A stretch of 36,714 bases of DNA from Gemmatimonadota bacterium (GCA_025360995.1 JANYBD010000018.1:1-36714), one strand, 5' to 3'. Positions 7,092 to 15,388 are shown, counted from the stretch's first letter. Notes: generated from the sequence alone by a model not told the origin. A program made the numbers and translations.

Positions 7092-9133
7092 TGAAACTTC
7101 AGAACTACGTACTCGGCGAATGGGTGACCGGTACCGGCCCGCAAGCCGAACTTTTTCACGCCGTCAGCGGCGAGAAAATCGGCGAAACGTCGAGTGGTGG
7201 ACTCGATTTCAAGGCGATGGCGCACTACGCGCGCACCGTCGGCGGCCCCAAGTTGCGCGCGATGACCTTTCATGATCGCGCCCGCATGCTGAAAGCGATG
7301 GCGAAATATTTGATGGAGCGCACAGCCGGCTATTATGCCATCTCGGCGATGACCGGCGCGACGAAGGCCGATAGTTGGGTGGATATCGAGGGCGGCATCG
7401 GGACGTTGTTCGCGTACGCCAGCCGTGGCCGCCGTGAGTTCCCGAATGAACGGTTCCACGTCGAAGGCCCTATGGAGCCGCTGTCGAAAGGGGGCACATT
7501 CATTGGCCGCCACATTGCGGTTCCGCTCGAAGGCGTCGCCATTCACATCAACGCGTTTAATTTTCCGAGTTGGGGCATGCTCGAGAAACTCGCTCCGACG
7601 TTGCTTGCGGGCATGCCGGCGATTGTCAAACCGGCTACAGTCACCTCGTACCTGACCGAAGCGATGGTCCGCGATATGATTGCGTCGAACATTTTTCCGG
7701 AAGGGACGTTGCAGTTAATCTGCGGCAGTGCCGGTGACTTGCTGACGCATGTGGATATGCAGGACGCTGTGGCGTTTACCGGCTCCGCGGTCACGGGGCG
7801 CATGCTCAAAGAAAGCGCGGCTATTCTCGAGCACTCCGTGCGGTTCAATATGGAGGCCGACTCGCTCAACTGTTCGATCCTCGGGCCCGACGCGGTTCCA
7901 GGCACCGAAGAGTTCGACTTGTTTATCAAGGAAGTGGTGCGCGAAATGACAACAAAGGCCGGGCAGAAATGCACGGCGATTCGCCGAACCATCGTCCCTA
8001 GCGGGATGGAAGAAGCCGTAATCAACGCGTTGAAGAAGCGACTTGCTGGCGTGACGATTGGTGATCCGTCCGTCGAGGGCGTTCGCATGGGCCCGCTCGC
8101 CAGTCGCGGACAGGTGCGGGACGTCGGCGCGGCCGCGTCGAAAATTCGCGCCGCGACGGAACTCGTGTACGGCGGCAACGACGATTTCGCAGTGACCGGT
8201 GCCGATCGCCGCGCTGGATCATTTTTCGCGCCGATGTTGCTGGCATGTGCGAATCCGTTCACGCACACGGAGCCGCACGATATCGAGGCGTTCGGTCCCG
8301 TGAATACCGTGATGCCGTACAAGACCATTGACGAGGCCATTGCACTGGCGAAGTTAGGGCGGGGAAGCCTGTGCGGGTCGCTGATTACCGCCGATACGAA
8401 CATTGCGCGCCAAGTGGTGCTGGGCGTTGCGCCATTCCACGGACGCATTCTGGTGCTCGACCGGAGTAGTGCCAAGGAGAGCACTGGGCACGGTTCGCCC
8501 CTACCAAACTTGATTCATGGCGGCCCTGGTCGTGCGGGCGGTGGTGAGGAGATGGGCGGAGGGCGCGGCGTGCTGCACTACATGCAACGCACCGCCATGC
8601 AGGGATCACCGGCGATGATTACGGCCGTCACGCGCGAGTGGGTGAAGGGCGGCCCCGAGACGACCGACGGCGTGCATCCGTTCCGGAAGTTTTTCCAGGA
8701 GCTCGCGATTGGCGAGACCATGATCACGAAAGCGCGGACAATGACCCACGAAGACGTGGCGAACTTCGCCGAGCTTTCTGGCGACAAATTTTACGCGCAT
8801 ATGAGCGACGAAGCCGCGGCGAAAGAGGGAGTGTTTGAGCGGAAGGTCGCCCACGGGTATCTCGTGCTATCCGCCGCTGCCGGTCTATTTGTTGACCCGG
8901 CGCCAGGGCCGGTGCTGGCGAATTATGGATTGGATAACCTTCGATTCATCAAGCCGGTTTATCCCGGCGACGCGATCCATGTGCGGCTGACGTGCAAGCA
9001 GAAGACGGCCAAAGACACGCCAGAGGGTGGTATTCCGCAGGGAGTGGTGGCGTGGGATGTGGAAGTATTCAACCAACTGAACGAGCCGGTGGCGGTGTAT
9101 ACGATCCTCACTCTGGTGCGGATCAGGTCGTGA
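7088..9133 (+). CDS. paaZ: Bifunctional oxepin-CoA hydrolase / 3-oxo-5,6-dehydrosuberyl-CoA semialdehyde dehydrogenase PaaZ
   Basis: A two-domain protein of 681 residues, the same length as E. coli PaaZ. The C-terminal MaoC-like hydratase opens the oxepin ring, and the N-terminal aldehyde dehydrogenase oxidises the resulting reactive aldehyde, channelled between active sites. The dehydrogenase domain (about 1-520) has its general-base Glu in Met-Glu-Ala-Asp-Ser-Leu-Asn near 255 and its nucleophilic Cys in Gly-Gln-Lys-Cys-Thr-Ala near 294. The hydratase domain (about 540-675) has Ser-Gly-Asp-Lys-Phe-Tyr-Ala-His, which keeps the Asp and His used by E. coli PaaZ; the residue after Asp is Lys instead of His. 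The start is ATG overlapping the paaY stop; a second ATG follows at once. It is the last gene of the paa operon and is convergent with the PfpI gene. Confidence 0.95.
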   Translation: MMKLQNYVLGEWVTGTGPQAELFHAVSGEKIGETSSGGLDFKAMAHYARTVGGPKLRAMTFHDRARMLKAMAKYLMERTAGYYAISAMTGATKADSWVDIEGGIGTLFAYASRGRREFPNERFHVEGPMEPLSKGGTFIGRHIAVPLEGVAIHINAFNFPSWGMLEKLAPTLLAGMPAIVKPATVTSYLTEAMVRDMIASNIFPEGTLQLICGSAGDLLTHVDMQDAVAFTGSAVTGRMLKESAAILEHSVRFNMEADSLNCSILGPDAVPGTEEFDLFIKEVVREMTTKAGQKCTAIRRTIVPSGMEEAVINALKKRLAGVTIGDPSVEGVRMGPLASRGQVRDVGAAASKIRAATELVYGGNDDFAVTGADRRAGSFFAPMLLACANPFTHTEPHDIEAFGPVNTVMPYKTIDEAIALAKLGRGSLCGSLITADTNIARQVVLGVAPFHGRILVLDRSSAKESTGHGSPLPNLIHGGPGRAGGGEEMGGGRGVLHYMQRTAMQGSPAMITAVTREWVKGGPETTDGVHPFRKFFQELAIGETMITKARTMTHEDVANFAELSGDKFYAHMSDEAAAKEGVFERKVAHGYLVLSAAAGLFVDPAPGPVLANYGLDNLRFIKPVYPGDAIHVRLTCKQKTAKDTPEGGIPQGVVAWDVEVFNQLNEPVAVYTILTLVRIRS

Positions 9134-9176
9134 TCGGGGCGTAGGGTCGCGCCTGCCCGTGCGCGAAATAATGGAG

Positions 9177-9704
9177 CTAAGCGCGCGTCGCTCGGCGGGA
9201 AAGCCATTCCACGAGCGCTTCTCCGAATGCCGGCAGGTCCTTTGGGGTACGGCTCGAAATGAGGTTACCGTCCACAACGACCGGCTCATCCAGCCATTTC
9301 GCACCGGCGTTGACGACATCGTCCCGGATGCCGACGGTTGAGGTCATTTGGCGTCCCTTCACGATCCCGGCGGAAATGAATATCCACGGCCCGTGACAGA
9401 TCGTGGCGACGAGCCCACCGTTGGCATTGACTTCCCGAACGAGGTTGAGAACTATCGGGTCGCGACGAAGCTTGTCAGGTGCCCACCCACCCGGCGCAAT
9501 GATTCCCGCCAATGTGTCAGACATGTATTCGCGAACATCTCCGTCCACTTGGCAAGGGTAGCCATGTTTGCCTTGATATGACTTATCCCCCATTCCGACT
9601 AACGGGACCTCGAAGCCCGCTGCTTCAAGGCGCAACTTGGGATACCACACTTCAAGGTCTTCGTAGTCCGGACAGACTAACATTAGGATTGTTTCCGTGT
9701 TCAT
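9177..9704 (-). CDS. DJ-1/PfpI family protein (PfpI/YhbO-like glutamine amidotransferase fold)
   Basis: A 175-residue class I glutamine amidotransferase-like protein. Relatives such as PfpI and YhbO are annotated as cysteine peptidases or glyoxalase/deglycase-type stress proteins, and the true activity is debated. The nucleophile elbow is Ile-Cys103-His104-Gly-Pro-Trp, and the acidic residue expected near it is Glu15 in Asp-Tyr-Glu-Asp. The Pro-Gly-Gly segment at 71-73 and the length agree with PfpI. The start is ATG with AGGA about 9 bases upstream. It is convergent with paaZ (43 bases between stops) and monocistronic. Upstream lies an AT-rich island. Its role here is unknown; it does not belong to the paa pathway as known elsewhere. 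Confidence 0.88.
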   Translation of the reverse strand: MNTETILMLVCPDYEDLEVWYPKLRLEAAGFEVPLVGMGDKSYQGKHGYPCQVDGDVREYMSDTLAGIIAPGGWAPDKLRRDPIVLNLVREVNANGGLVATICHGPWIFISAGIVKGRQMTSTVGIRDDVVNAGAKWLDEPVVVDGNLISSRTPKDLPAFGEALVEWLSRRATRA

Positions 9705-10133
9705 TGCGGATTATCCTCAGCCGATTGTTGAGATGAATGAATATGCACCAAATGACATCATATCATTGCTGTCAACTACATATGAATAGCATATATAGAC
9801 AGTATGCATGATATATTAGATGAGGTAATTCATAAATGTGGATATGCAATTTAGGACTGCATATGGCTGTTTCTGTCGGCGGTGTCCTGCATTTGATCAC
9901 AAAGCTGTCGTCTCACAACTATTGTGGATTGACACCTGTCGCAGTACGCAGTTCAATCATAGAAAATATTGCTGACCGCTGGCATATTAAATCGTTGCCT
10001 TGGCTTACGGCTCTCTGACCGACCCTAACCCAATCTGGCCCAGAGTCGGCCGCCTACTGGCTTCGTTACAATGACTGCCAAGAAGGCTGAATGTTTCAGG
10101 GCCCGTAATTGCAACCACAGACCACCAGGAACG
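9705..10133. other. AT-rich intergenic island with repeated ATGCAT-type motifs, no convincing gene
   Basis: This stretch separates the PfpI gene from the terminator of the small membrane protein gene. Line-by-line counting gives about 37% GC at 9721-9780, 27% at 9781-9840, and 45-47% to 9960, far below the flanks. It contains ATATGCA at 9741 and 9842, TATGCAT at 9803, and a 7-base inverted repeat (ATATGCA at 9842-9848, TGCATAT at 9858-9864) with 9 bases between the arms. A perfect TTGACA lies on the minus strand at 9770-9775 upstream of the PfpI gene, but no well-spaced -10 follows. An open frame at 9836-10018 is weak. It may hold regulatory sites or be a remnant of foreign DNA. Confidence 0.5.
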
Positions 10134-10159
10134 AAAAAAAACCGGCGCAGGCGCCGGTT
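10134..10159 (-). terminator. Rho-independent terminator of the small membrane protein gene
   Basis: On the minus strand a perfect 9-base inverted repeat (AACCGGCGC at 10140-10148 and GCGCCGGTT at 10151-10159) folds into a GC-rich hairpin and is followed by eight T residues (the A run at 10134-10141 on the plus strand). It lies about 47 bases downstream of the stop at 10207, so it terminates the 59-residue membrane protein transcript. It is the clearest terminator in the window. Confidence 0.9.
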
Positions 10160-10206
10160 CCGTACTTATTCAAAGGTCAGCGGCGGCCACTGAAGCCGTC
10201 GAACGG

Positions 10207-10386
10207 TCAGCTCCGCGCGGCCTTCTTTGCTTGAATGGCGTCTTGCACCCAGGTCAATGGAACGATGAAAAACGGCGTCAGAAATACCCCGAGCAAAGTG
10301 TTGATCCAGATCAGTGCCGCGTAAAACGCCCCCATTCCGAGGCCTGCGATCAACGTGCCAATTGGTCCGCCGAAACTGTGTTCCAC
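10207..10386 (-). CDS. Small hydrophobic membrane protein, 59 residues, unknown function
   Basis: The start chosen is GTG at 10384-10386, because an AAAGGAG ribosome site lies 5 bases upstream. The frame is open 60 bases further upstream, but that part lacks a ribosome site. The protein begins Glu-His-Ser-Phe-Gly-Gly and has a glycine-rich hydrophobic segment at about 8-28. A second hydrophobic segment follows at about 29-46 and the tail is basic (Lys-Lys-Ala-Ala-Arg-Ser). This suggests one long or two short membrane helices with a cytoplasmic tail. I do not recognise the family. The strong ribosome site plus the intrinsic terminator argue for a real, well-expressed gene. It is divergent from tilS, with 82 bases between the starts. 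Confidence 0.72.
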   Translation of the reverse strand: MEHSFGGPIGTLIAGLGMGAFYAALIWINTLLGVFLTPFFIVPLTWVQDAIQAKKAARS

Positions 10387-10468
10387 TACTGCTCCTTTGT
10401 GCTGATCGGTGTTAATCCGAACTGCCGGGCCGTCCGAGTGCCACACGGCTACTCAGTACATTAACGCC

Positions 10469-11476
10469 ATGTCCAACCGTGCGAAAGCGGGGGAAAATCC
10501 AGATGGGAATCACCCAACTCCGGACGCTGACCGGATTTGCCCCGCCATCGACGCCTTGCCTCCGGGCCGCTACTTGCTGGCAATCTCCGGTGGTCGTGAT
10601 TCCATGGTGCTGCTCGATGCGTTTACCAGCCGTCGCCACGACGTGGTCGGCGTCGCGACATTTGACCACGCCAGCGGCGCGGCGGCGACACGGGCAGCCC
10701 GCTTGGTCGAACGCGAGGTCGCCCGCCTATCAGTTCCATGCATCACTGGGCGCGGACACGAGGGTGAAGCCCGGACCGAAGCCTCATGGCGCGACGCGCG
10801 ATGGTCATTTCTGCGTCGGTGGGCTAGCCAGCTATCAGCCACAGTCGTGACCGCCCACACACGCGACGATCAAATTGAGACGGTCGTGATCCGCATTCTT
10901 CGTGAAGCGGGAGCTCGAGGGCTTGCCGGAATGTATGCCCAAACGGACATCGCCCGCCCGTTGCTCGACATCACCCGCTCCGAGATCTCGTTATACGCAG
11001 AGTCGCATGAACTGCTATTTGTCGACGATCCGTCGAACGACAGCCTCGCCCACCTTCGAAACCGCGTGCGCCATCATTTGCTCCCGGCGCTGGAACGTTC
11101 GCGGCCCGGATTCAGCGGCGAGTTACTGGACATCGCCCGCCGCGCTGCCGATTGGCGTGTCGGCATGGAGGTGCTCGTTGATGGCCTCGGCGTGACTCCG
11201 CTATCTGGCGAACAGGGGACGGATGACGCGGGCATCATCGTGCCAGCGTCGGCCTTTCAATCGCTCGACGTTAGCGCCGCTGCCTTGCTCTGGCCCGCGA
11301 TTGCCGCCCGCGCGCACGTCGCACTCGACTGGCGTGGTACCGAGCGTCTTGCCGCCTTTACAGCGTCCGGATTGCCCGGCGGACGCATTCCGCTCTCGGG
11401 CGGCGCCGAGGTGCAGCGCACGGCGTCGAGCTTTGTGCTGCGGAATTGTCGTGCCGTCGCCAAGCTATATTCATAG
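10469..11476 (+). CDS. tilS: tRNA(Ile)-lysidine synthase TilS
   Basis: A 335-residue N-type ATP pyrophosphatase. TilS joins lysine to C34 of the tRNA-Ile with CAU anticodon, so that it reads AUA and is charged with isoleucine. The PP-loop is Ser-Gly-Gly-Arg-Asp-Ser at 40-45. The Thr-Ala-His-Thr-Arg-Asp-Asp-Gln-Ile-Glu-Thr segment (about 128-138) and the Asp-Asp-Pro-Ser-Asn segment typical of TilS follow. The C-terminal region is short and divergent, as in many TilS proteins. The start is taken at ATG 10469; the frame extends 60 bases upstream without homology. There is no clear ribosome site, but TACATT sits 6 bases before the ATG, so the message may be leaderless. hpt follows after one base. 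Confidence 0.9.
   Translation: MSNRAKAGENPDGNHPTPDADRICPAIDALPPGRYLLAISGGRDSMVLLDAFTSRRHDVVGVATFDHASGAAATRAARLVEREVARLSVPCITGRGHEGEARTEASWRDARWSFLRRWASQLSATVVTAHTRDDQIETVVIRILREAGARGLAGMYAQTDIARPLLDITRSEISLYAESHELLFVDDPSNDSLAHLRNRVRHHLLPALERSRPGFSGELLDIARRAADWRVGMEVLVDGLGVTPLSGEQGTDDAGIIVPASAFQSLDVSAAALLWPAIAARAHVALDWRGTERLAAFTASGLPGGRIPLSGGAEVQRTASSFVLRNCRAVAKLYS
11466..11471 (+). promoter_or_regulatory. Candidate -10 element just upstream of hpt
   Basis: TATATT ends 6 bases before the hpt ATG, inside the last codons of tilS, and hpt has no Shine-Dalgarno sequence. This spacing is what a leaderless transcript would need. No good -35 hexamer is seen at the usual distance, so the call is tentative. 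Confidence 0.3.
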
Positions 11477-11477
11477 T

Positions 11478-12047
11478 ATGTCAGCCGCTGCCAGAATCGA
11501 CGTCGCGGTGCCCGATCCCCGCCTCCTCGGCCGTGCGGTCAAACGCATTGCGTTTGAGCAGGCGGAGATTCAACGCCGGGTACACGAACTCGGCGAAGAA
11601 ATCACTGTTGCCTACCCCGATGGAGACTTGCTGGTACTGGGTCTATTGAAGGGCAGCTTTGTTTTTCTCGCCGATTTAGTACGGGAAATCCGCCGCCCAC
11701 TCCATGTCGATTTTTTGGTCGCAACGAGCTACGGTGACGCGACCGAATCGAGCGGAACGGTGCGACTGGTGTATGACCCGGAGACGCAACTGGAAGGGAA
11801 ACACATTTTGCTCGTCGAAGATATTGTGGACTCCGGTCGTACGCTGGAGAAATTGATGGGATTATTGATGGCGCGACATCCGAAATCGATTGAGATCTGC
11901 GCATTGCTGCATAAGCACATTGCTACCGAGTTGCACCATCCGACGAAGTTCATCGGCTTTGACGCACCACATGAATTTCTGGTCGGGTACGGCCTCGACC
12001 ATGCGGAGAATTTCCGCCATCTGCCGTACGTCGCCAGTCTGCAGTAG
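11478..12047 (+). CDS. hpt: Hypoxanthine-guanine phosphoribosyltransferase
   Basis: A type I phosphoribosyltransferase of 189 residues that salvages hypoxanthine and guanine to IMP and GMP using PRPP. The PRPP loop Val-Glu-Asp-Ile-Val-Asp-Ser-Gly-Arg-Thr-Leu lies at 113-123. The Leu-Lys-Gly-Ser motif is at 57-60, and the flexible-loop Ser-Tyr-Gly is at 84-86. The C-terminal Phe-Leu-Val-Gly-Tyr-Gly-Leu-Asp segment binds the purine. It starts with ATG one base after the tilS stop. The tilS-hpt-ftsH order is widespread among bacteria and supports both calls. A longer reading from 11223 overlaps tilS and is rejected. Confidence 0.93.
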   Translation: MSAAARIDVAVPDPRLLGRAVKRIAFEQAEIQRRVHELGEEITVAYPDGDLLVLGLLKGSFVFLADLVREIRRPLHVDFLVATSYGDATESSGTVRLVYDPETQLEGKHILLVEDIVDSGRTLEKLMGLLMARHPKSIEICALLHKHIATELHHPTKFIGFDAPHEFLVGYGLDHAENFRHLPYVASLQ

Positions 12048-12073
12048 CACACAACAGGAACCGAGAACCACAT

Positions 12074-14056
12074 ATGGCACCGATACCTCCGAAACAGCCC
12101 GGCAACCTGGGACGCACCTCCAAGGCGATCGCCTTTTGGGTGCTCGTCATTCTCGTGCCGGTGGCGTTCATCCAATTCTCCAATGGCCGCACCGATCCGG
12201 CACCGGAAATTGAATACACGCAATACGATCAACAGCTGAAAGAAGACAACCTCGCCAAGGTCACGATTACGGGCGGCAAACTGATCACCGGCGAATTCAA
12301 GCAGCCGGTGATTGTTATGCCGAACGGGAAACCGACATCGAAGTTCACCGTAAAATTGCCAGTGCTGAATTCCGATCGCGAGCTCGATCGGTTGCGCGAG
12401 AAAAATGTTCGCATCACGGCGCAGGACGAGCGCGCCAGCTTCATGGTGCTGCTGGTCCAGTTCCTGCCATGGATCGTGTTAATCGCGATTTGGTTCTTTA
12501 TTTTCCGCCAGATGCAGGCCGGTGGGAACAAAGCATTTTCGTTCGGAAAATCGAAGGCCAAGTTGCTCGCCGGCGATACGCCGAAGGTGACGTTTGCCGA
12601 TGTCGCGGGCGCCGACGAAGCGAAAATGGATCTGATGGAAATCATCGAGTTCTTGAAAGATCCGGCGAAGTTCACGAAACTTGGCGGCCGACTTCCCAAG
12701 GGCGCTCTGCTCGTCGGCCCGCCAGGGACCGGCAAGACGCTACTCGCAAAGGCGGTCGCTGGCGAAGCCAACCGTCCATTCTTTTCGATGTCCGGTTCGG
12801 ACTTTGTTGAGATGTTCGTCGGGGTTGGCGCGAGCCGTGTACGCGATTTGTTCGAACAGGGCAAGGCGCACGCGCCGTGCATCATTTTCATTGACGAAAT
12901 CGATGCGGTGGGCCGTCATCGCGGAGCGGGTTTGGGTGGGGGGCATGACGAGCGCGAACAGACGCTCAATCAGTTGCTCGTCGAAATGGACGGCTTCGAG
13001 TCGAATGAAGGTGTGATTCTTATTGCCGCGACGAATCGCCCCGACGTGCTCGATCCGGCGTTGCTTCGTCCAGGCCGATTCGATCGCCAAATTGTCGTTG
13101 ACGCGCCGGACTTGCGTGGCCGCGAAGGCATTCTTCGTGTGCATTTGCGCAACAAGCCAATTGCCGACGATGTTGACGTCTTGGCGCTCGCGCGTGGCAC
13201 TCCGGGAATGGCCGGTGCGGACCTGGCCAATCTGGTGAACGAAGGTGCGTTGCTCGCGGCCCGCCGGAATCACGATAAGATCTACCGCATTGATTTCGAA
13301 GATGCGAAAGACCGCGTGATGCTTGGCGCCGAGCGGAAATCGCTCGTGATGAAAGACGAAGAACGCCGGCTCACGGCGTTCCATGAAGGCGGGCACGCGG
13401 TATGCGCCTTGATGGTGAAGGGCAATGACCCGTTGCACAAAGTCACAATCGTGCCGCGCGGCCGGGCACTTGGATTGGCATTTACATTGCCGGATGACGA
13501 CCGCGTCAGCGTCACGCGTCAGCAACTCGAAGCGCGACTCGTGATGGCATATGGTGGTCGCGCGGCCGAAGAATTGGTGTTCGGACATGATCGCGTAACC
13601 ACCGGTGCAGCCAGCGACATTCAGATGGCCACAGGCATTGCCCGCCGCTATGTGTCGCAATGGGGACTGTCGGATACCATCGGACCGGTTCTCGTCGGCG
13701 ACAACGAACAGGAAGTATTCCTCGGTCAACAGCTCACCAGCCGTCGACAGGTGTCGGAACGCACGGCACAGCTCGTTGACGACGAAGTCACCCGCGTGAT
13801 CCAGCAAGCCTATGGGCGGGCAACAGAAGTGCTCGTTGCCAACCGGGCGCTGCTTGATACCATCGCTGCCGCATTGCTGGAACGTGAGACGCTGACACGC
13901 GAGGATTTCGCGATTCTGATGCGCGGTGAACAGCTTCCGCCGCGCGATCCGCCGGAGGTATTCATGCCGTCGCCTGCTGTCATTCCAGCGCCCGCCACAG
14001 AGCCACGACGGTCTTCGCCAGGGCTGCTTGGTGGTCCGGAGCCCCGGCCGGCCTAA
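12074..14056 (+). CDS. ftsH: ATP-dependent zinc metalloprotease FtsH
   Basis: A 660-residue membrane-anchored AAA+ protease that degrades misfolded membrane proteins and unstable regulators. The first membrane helix is at about 17-35, an extracytoplasmic domain follows, and the second helix is at about 123-145. The Walker A motif Gly-Pro-Pro-Gly-Thr-Gly-Lys-Thr is at 215-222. The Walker B and second-region-of-homology motifs (Phe-Ile-Asp-Glu-Ile-Asp; Ala-Thr-Asn-Arg-Pro) are intact. The zinc site His-Glu-Gly-Gly-His is at 437-441; most FtsH proteins have Ala at the third position, but the HExxH residues are kept. The C-terminus is a proline-rich tail. The ATG at 12074 has a weak ribosome site. 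It follows hpt by 26 bases. Confidence 0.97.
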   Translation: MAPIPPKQPGNLGRTSKAIAFWVLVILVPVAFIQFSNGRTDPAPEIEYTQYDQQLKEDNLAKVTITGGKLITGEFKQPVIVMPNGKPTSKFTVKLPVLNSDRELDRLREKNVRITAQDERASFMVLLVQFLPWIVLIAIWFFIFRQMQAGGNKAFSFGKSKAKLLAGDTPKVTFADVAGADEAKMDLMEIIEFLKDPAKFTKLGGRLPKGALLVGPPGTGKTLLAKAVAGEANRPFFSMSGSDFVEMFVGVGASRVRDLFEQGKAHAPCIIFIDEIDAVGRHRGAGLGGGHDEREQTLNQLLVEMDGFESNEGVILIAATNRPDVLDPALLRPGRFDRQIVVDAPDLRGREGILRVHLRNKPIADDVDVLALARGTPGMAGADLANLVNEGALLAARRNHDKIYRIDFEDAKDRVMLGAERKSLVMKDEERRLTAFHEGGHAVCALMVKGNDPLHKVTIVPRGRALGLAFTLPDDDRVSVTRQQLEARLVMAYGGRAAEELVFGHDRVTTGAASDIQMATGIARRYVSQWGLSDTIGPVLVGDNEQEVFLGQQLTSRRQVSERTAQLVDDEVTRVIQQAYGRATEVLVANRALLDTIAAALLERETLTREDFAILMRGEQLPPRDPPEVFMPSPAVIPAPATEPRRSSPGLLGGPEPRPA

Positions 14057-14085
14057 GGCTCCCAATCGCGCGGCTGAAAAAAGCC

Positions 14086-14113
14086 TTGCCGGAAGCGGGT
14101 AACCTCTGATAAT
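14086..14113 (+). promoter_or_regulatory. Candidate sigma70-type promoter before yggS
   Basis: TTGCCG (14086-14091), a 16-base spacer, and GATAAT (14108-14113) lie in the 67-base gap between ftsH and yggS. The -10 hexamer matches TATAAT at five of six positions and the -35 matches TTGACA at four of six. The ATG of yggS is 10 bases after the -10, so the leader would be nearly absent. Confidence 0.45.
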
Positions 14114-14123
14114 TTAGAGTGTT

Positions 14124-14813
14124 ATGCCATTTTCGGCGCTTCCTGAAAGAGTCGCGGAAGTTCGCGCGACAATCGCGGAAGCCGTGCGCCGTGGCGGGCA
14201 CGCTCAAACGGTTCGGCTGATCGCGGTCACGAAGACGCACGGACCCGATGCCGTCGAAGCGGCATGGCGCGCCGGGATTGGCGATGTGGGCGAGAATAAA
14301 GTGCAAGAAGCAGTCGTCAAGCAGGCAGCAATCAGTGGCGATGCGGCGGCCGTCCGATGGCATTTGATCGGTCACTTGCAGCGTAACAAAGTGAAACAGC
14401 TTGACCATTTCACATTGTTCCACGCGCTCGATCGGCCGGCGCTGGCGGACGCGGTCAGCGAATTTGGTCTCGCGCGCGGCCGTGCAGTGGATGTGTTAGT
14501 ACAAGTGAACGTCGCTGGTGAAGCTACAAAAGGCGGATATGCGCCGACCGCACTCGAAGCCGAGGCAGACCGGTTGAAGGAATTGTGTGGAGTGCGGGTG
14601 ATGGGTGTCATGACGATGGCGCCGTTTGACGCGAATGCGGTAGTGTTGCGGCGCGTGTTTAGCGGCGCCCGCACTGCGCTCGATGTGCTGGTGGCGGCTG
14701 GTCATAGCGCCGTGGAACTGTCGATGGGCATGTCCGCCGACTTCGAGATGGCGATCGAAGAAGGCGCAACGTTGGTGCGATTGGGCACCGTCCTGTTCGG
14801 AACGAGGTCGTAA
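14124..14813 (+). CDS. yggS: YggS/PROSC family pyridoxal phosphate homeostasis protein
   Basis: A 229-residue PLP-binding protein with a single alanine-racemase-like barrel. The family buffers pyridoxal phosphate and has no known catalytic role. Lys37 in Ala-Val-Thr-Lys-Thr-His would form the Schiff base with PLP. The His-Leu-Ile-Gly-His-Leu-Gln segment (about 80-86) and the C-terminal Ser-Met-Gly-Met-Ser-Ala-Asp-Phe-Glu phosphate-binding segment are typical. It starts at ATG 14124, downstream of a candidate promoter, and its stop overlaps the divIVA start (TAATG). The yggS-divIVA pairing is common in Gram-positive and several other phyla near cell-division genes. Confidence 0.94.
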   Translation: MPFSALPERVAEVRATIAEAVRRGGHAQTVRLIAVTKTHGPDAVEAAWRAGIGDVGENKVQEAVVKQAAISGDAAAVRWHLIGHLQRNKVKQLDHFTLFHALDRPALADAVSEFGLARGRAVDVLVQVNVAGEATKGGYAPTALEAEADRLKELCGVRVMGVMTMAPFDANAVVLRRVFSGARTALDVLVAAGHSAVELSMGMSADFEMAIEEGATLVRLGTVLFGTRS

Positions 14814-15388
14814 TGAACGACGAAGCCTTTCACCTGACCCCCGTTGATGCGCGGCGCTACGACTTCGGGTCGGAGTGGCGCGGATACGACAAAACGCGTG
14901 TCGATCAGTTTCGCGACCAAGTGGCCGACGAACTCGAACGGCTCACACGCGTCAATCAAGAGCTCGAGGCGAAAGCCAAAGGGTTTCACGAACAGTTGCG
15001 CGCCTTCCGCGAGCGCGACAAAGCGCTCAATGACGCGCTGATCTCGGCGCAGCAACTGCGCGCTGACACCCGCGATCAAGCGGAACGCGAAGCGCAGCTG
15101 ACATTGCGTGAAGCGCGCGCCGAGGGTGAGAAAGTTGTGGACGAAGCGCGCGCCGAAGTCCGGCGCCTGCGCGCGGAATTAGACGCACTCGACAGGGCGC
15201 GCCGAAGTTATCTCACGCAGATGCGCGTGATGGCCGAGCGACATTTGGCCGAGTTGCAGGCCGCCGAATCAGCGCCCGATCCTGTTGATGTGCAAGCTCC
15301 CGATTTCGAATCGGACGCGAAAGAGGACGAGCGCCCGCCCGTGAAGAGCCCTGGTTCGTGGCTCGACGCGAACGCCAAAGCAGAGTAG
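14813..15388 (+). CDS. DivIVA-domain coiled-coil protein
   Basis: A 191-residue protein with an N-terminal DivIVA domain. Residues 7-40 include Leu-Thr-Pro-Val-Asp and Phe-Gly-Ser-Glu-Trp-Arg-Gly-Tyr-Asp, followed by Val-Asp-Gln-Phe. A long charged coiled coil follows from about 35 to 150, rich in Glu, Arg, Ala and Gln. The tail (150-191) is acidic and proline-containing. DivIVA proteins bind curved membranes and scaffold polar or septal complexes. It overlaps the yggS stop by one base and precedes the purine nucleoside phosphorylase by 10 bases. The same genome segment carries MglA, another polarity factor, but a link is speculative. Confidence 0.88.
   Translation: MNDEAFHLTPVDARRYDFGSEWRGYDKTRVDQFRDQVADELERLTRVNQELEAKAKGFHEQLRAFRERDKALNDALISAQQLRADTRDQAEREAQLTLREARAEGEKVVDEARAEVRRLRAELDALDRARRSYLTQMRVMAERHLAELQAAESAPDPVDVQAPDFESDAKEDERPPVKSPGSWLDANAKAE

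Noticed and set aside
7543-8484. 313-residue antisense open frame inside paaZ
   Set aside because: Shadow of the aldehyde dehydrogenase domain; no ribosome site or family match.
9770-9775. Perfect TTGACA on the minus strand upstream of the PfpI gene
   Set aside because: No -10-like hexamer lies 16-18 bases downstream, so a promoter cannot be supported from this alone.
9836-10018. 60-residue open frame in the AT-rich island, with GAGGT about 9 bases before ATG
   Set aside because: The ribosome site is decent, but the peptide shows no domain, signal or codon pattern like neighbouring genes. Kept only as a remote possibility for a small or foreign gene.
12740-14065. 441-residue open frame antisense to ftsH
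   Set aside because: It lies wholly opposite a clear FtsH coding sequence; its composition is the expected shadow of a GC-rich gene, and no domain is seen.
14072-14085. Hairpin GGCT-GAAAAA-AGCC after ftsH
   Set aside because: A four-base stem with no T tract is too weak for an intrinsic terminator.
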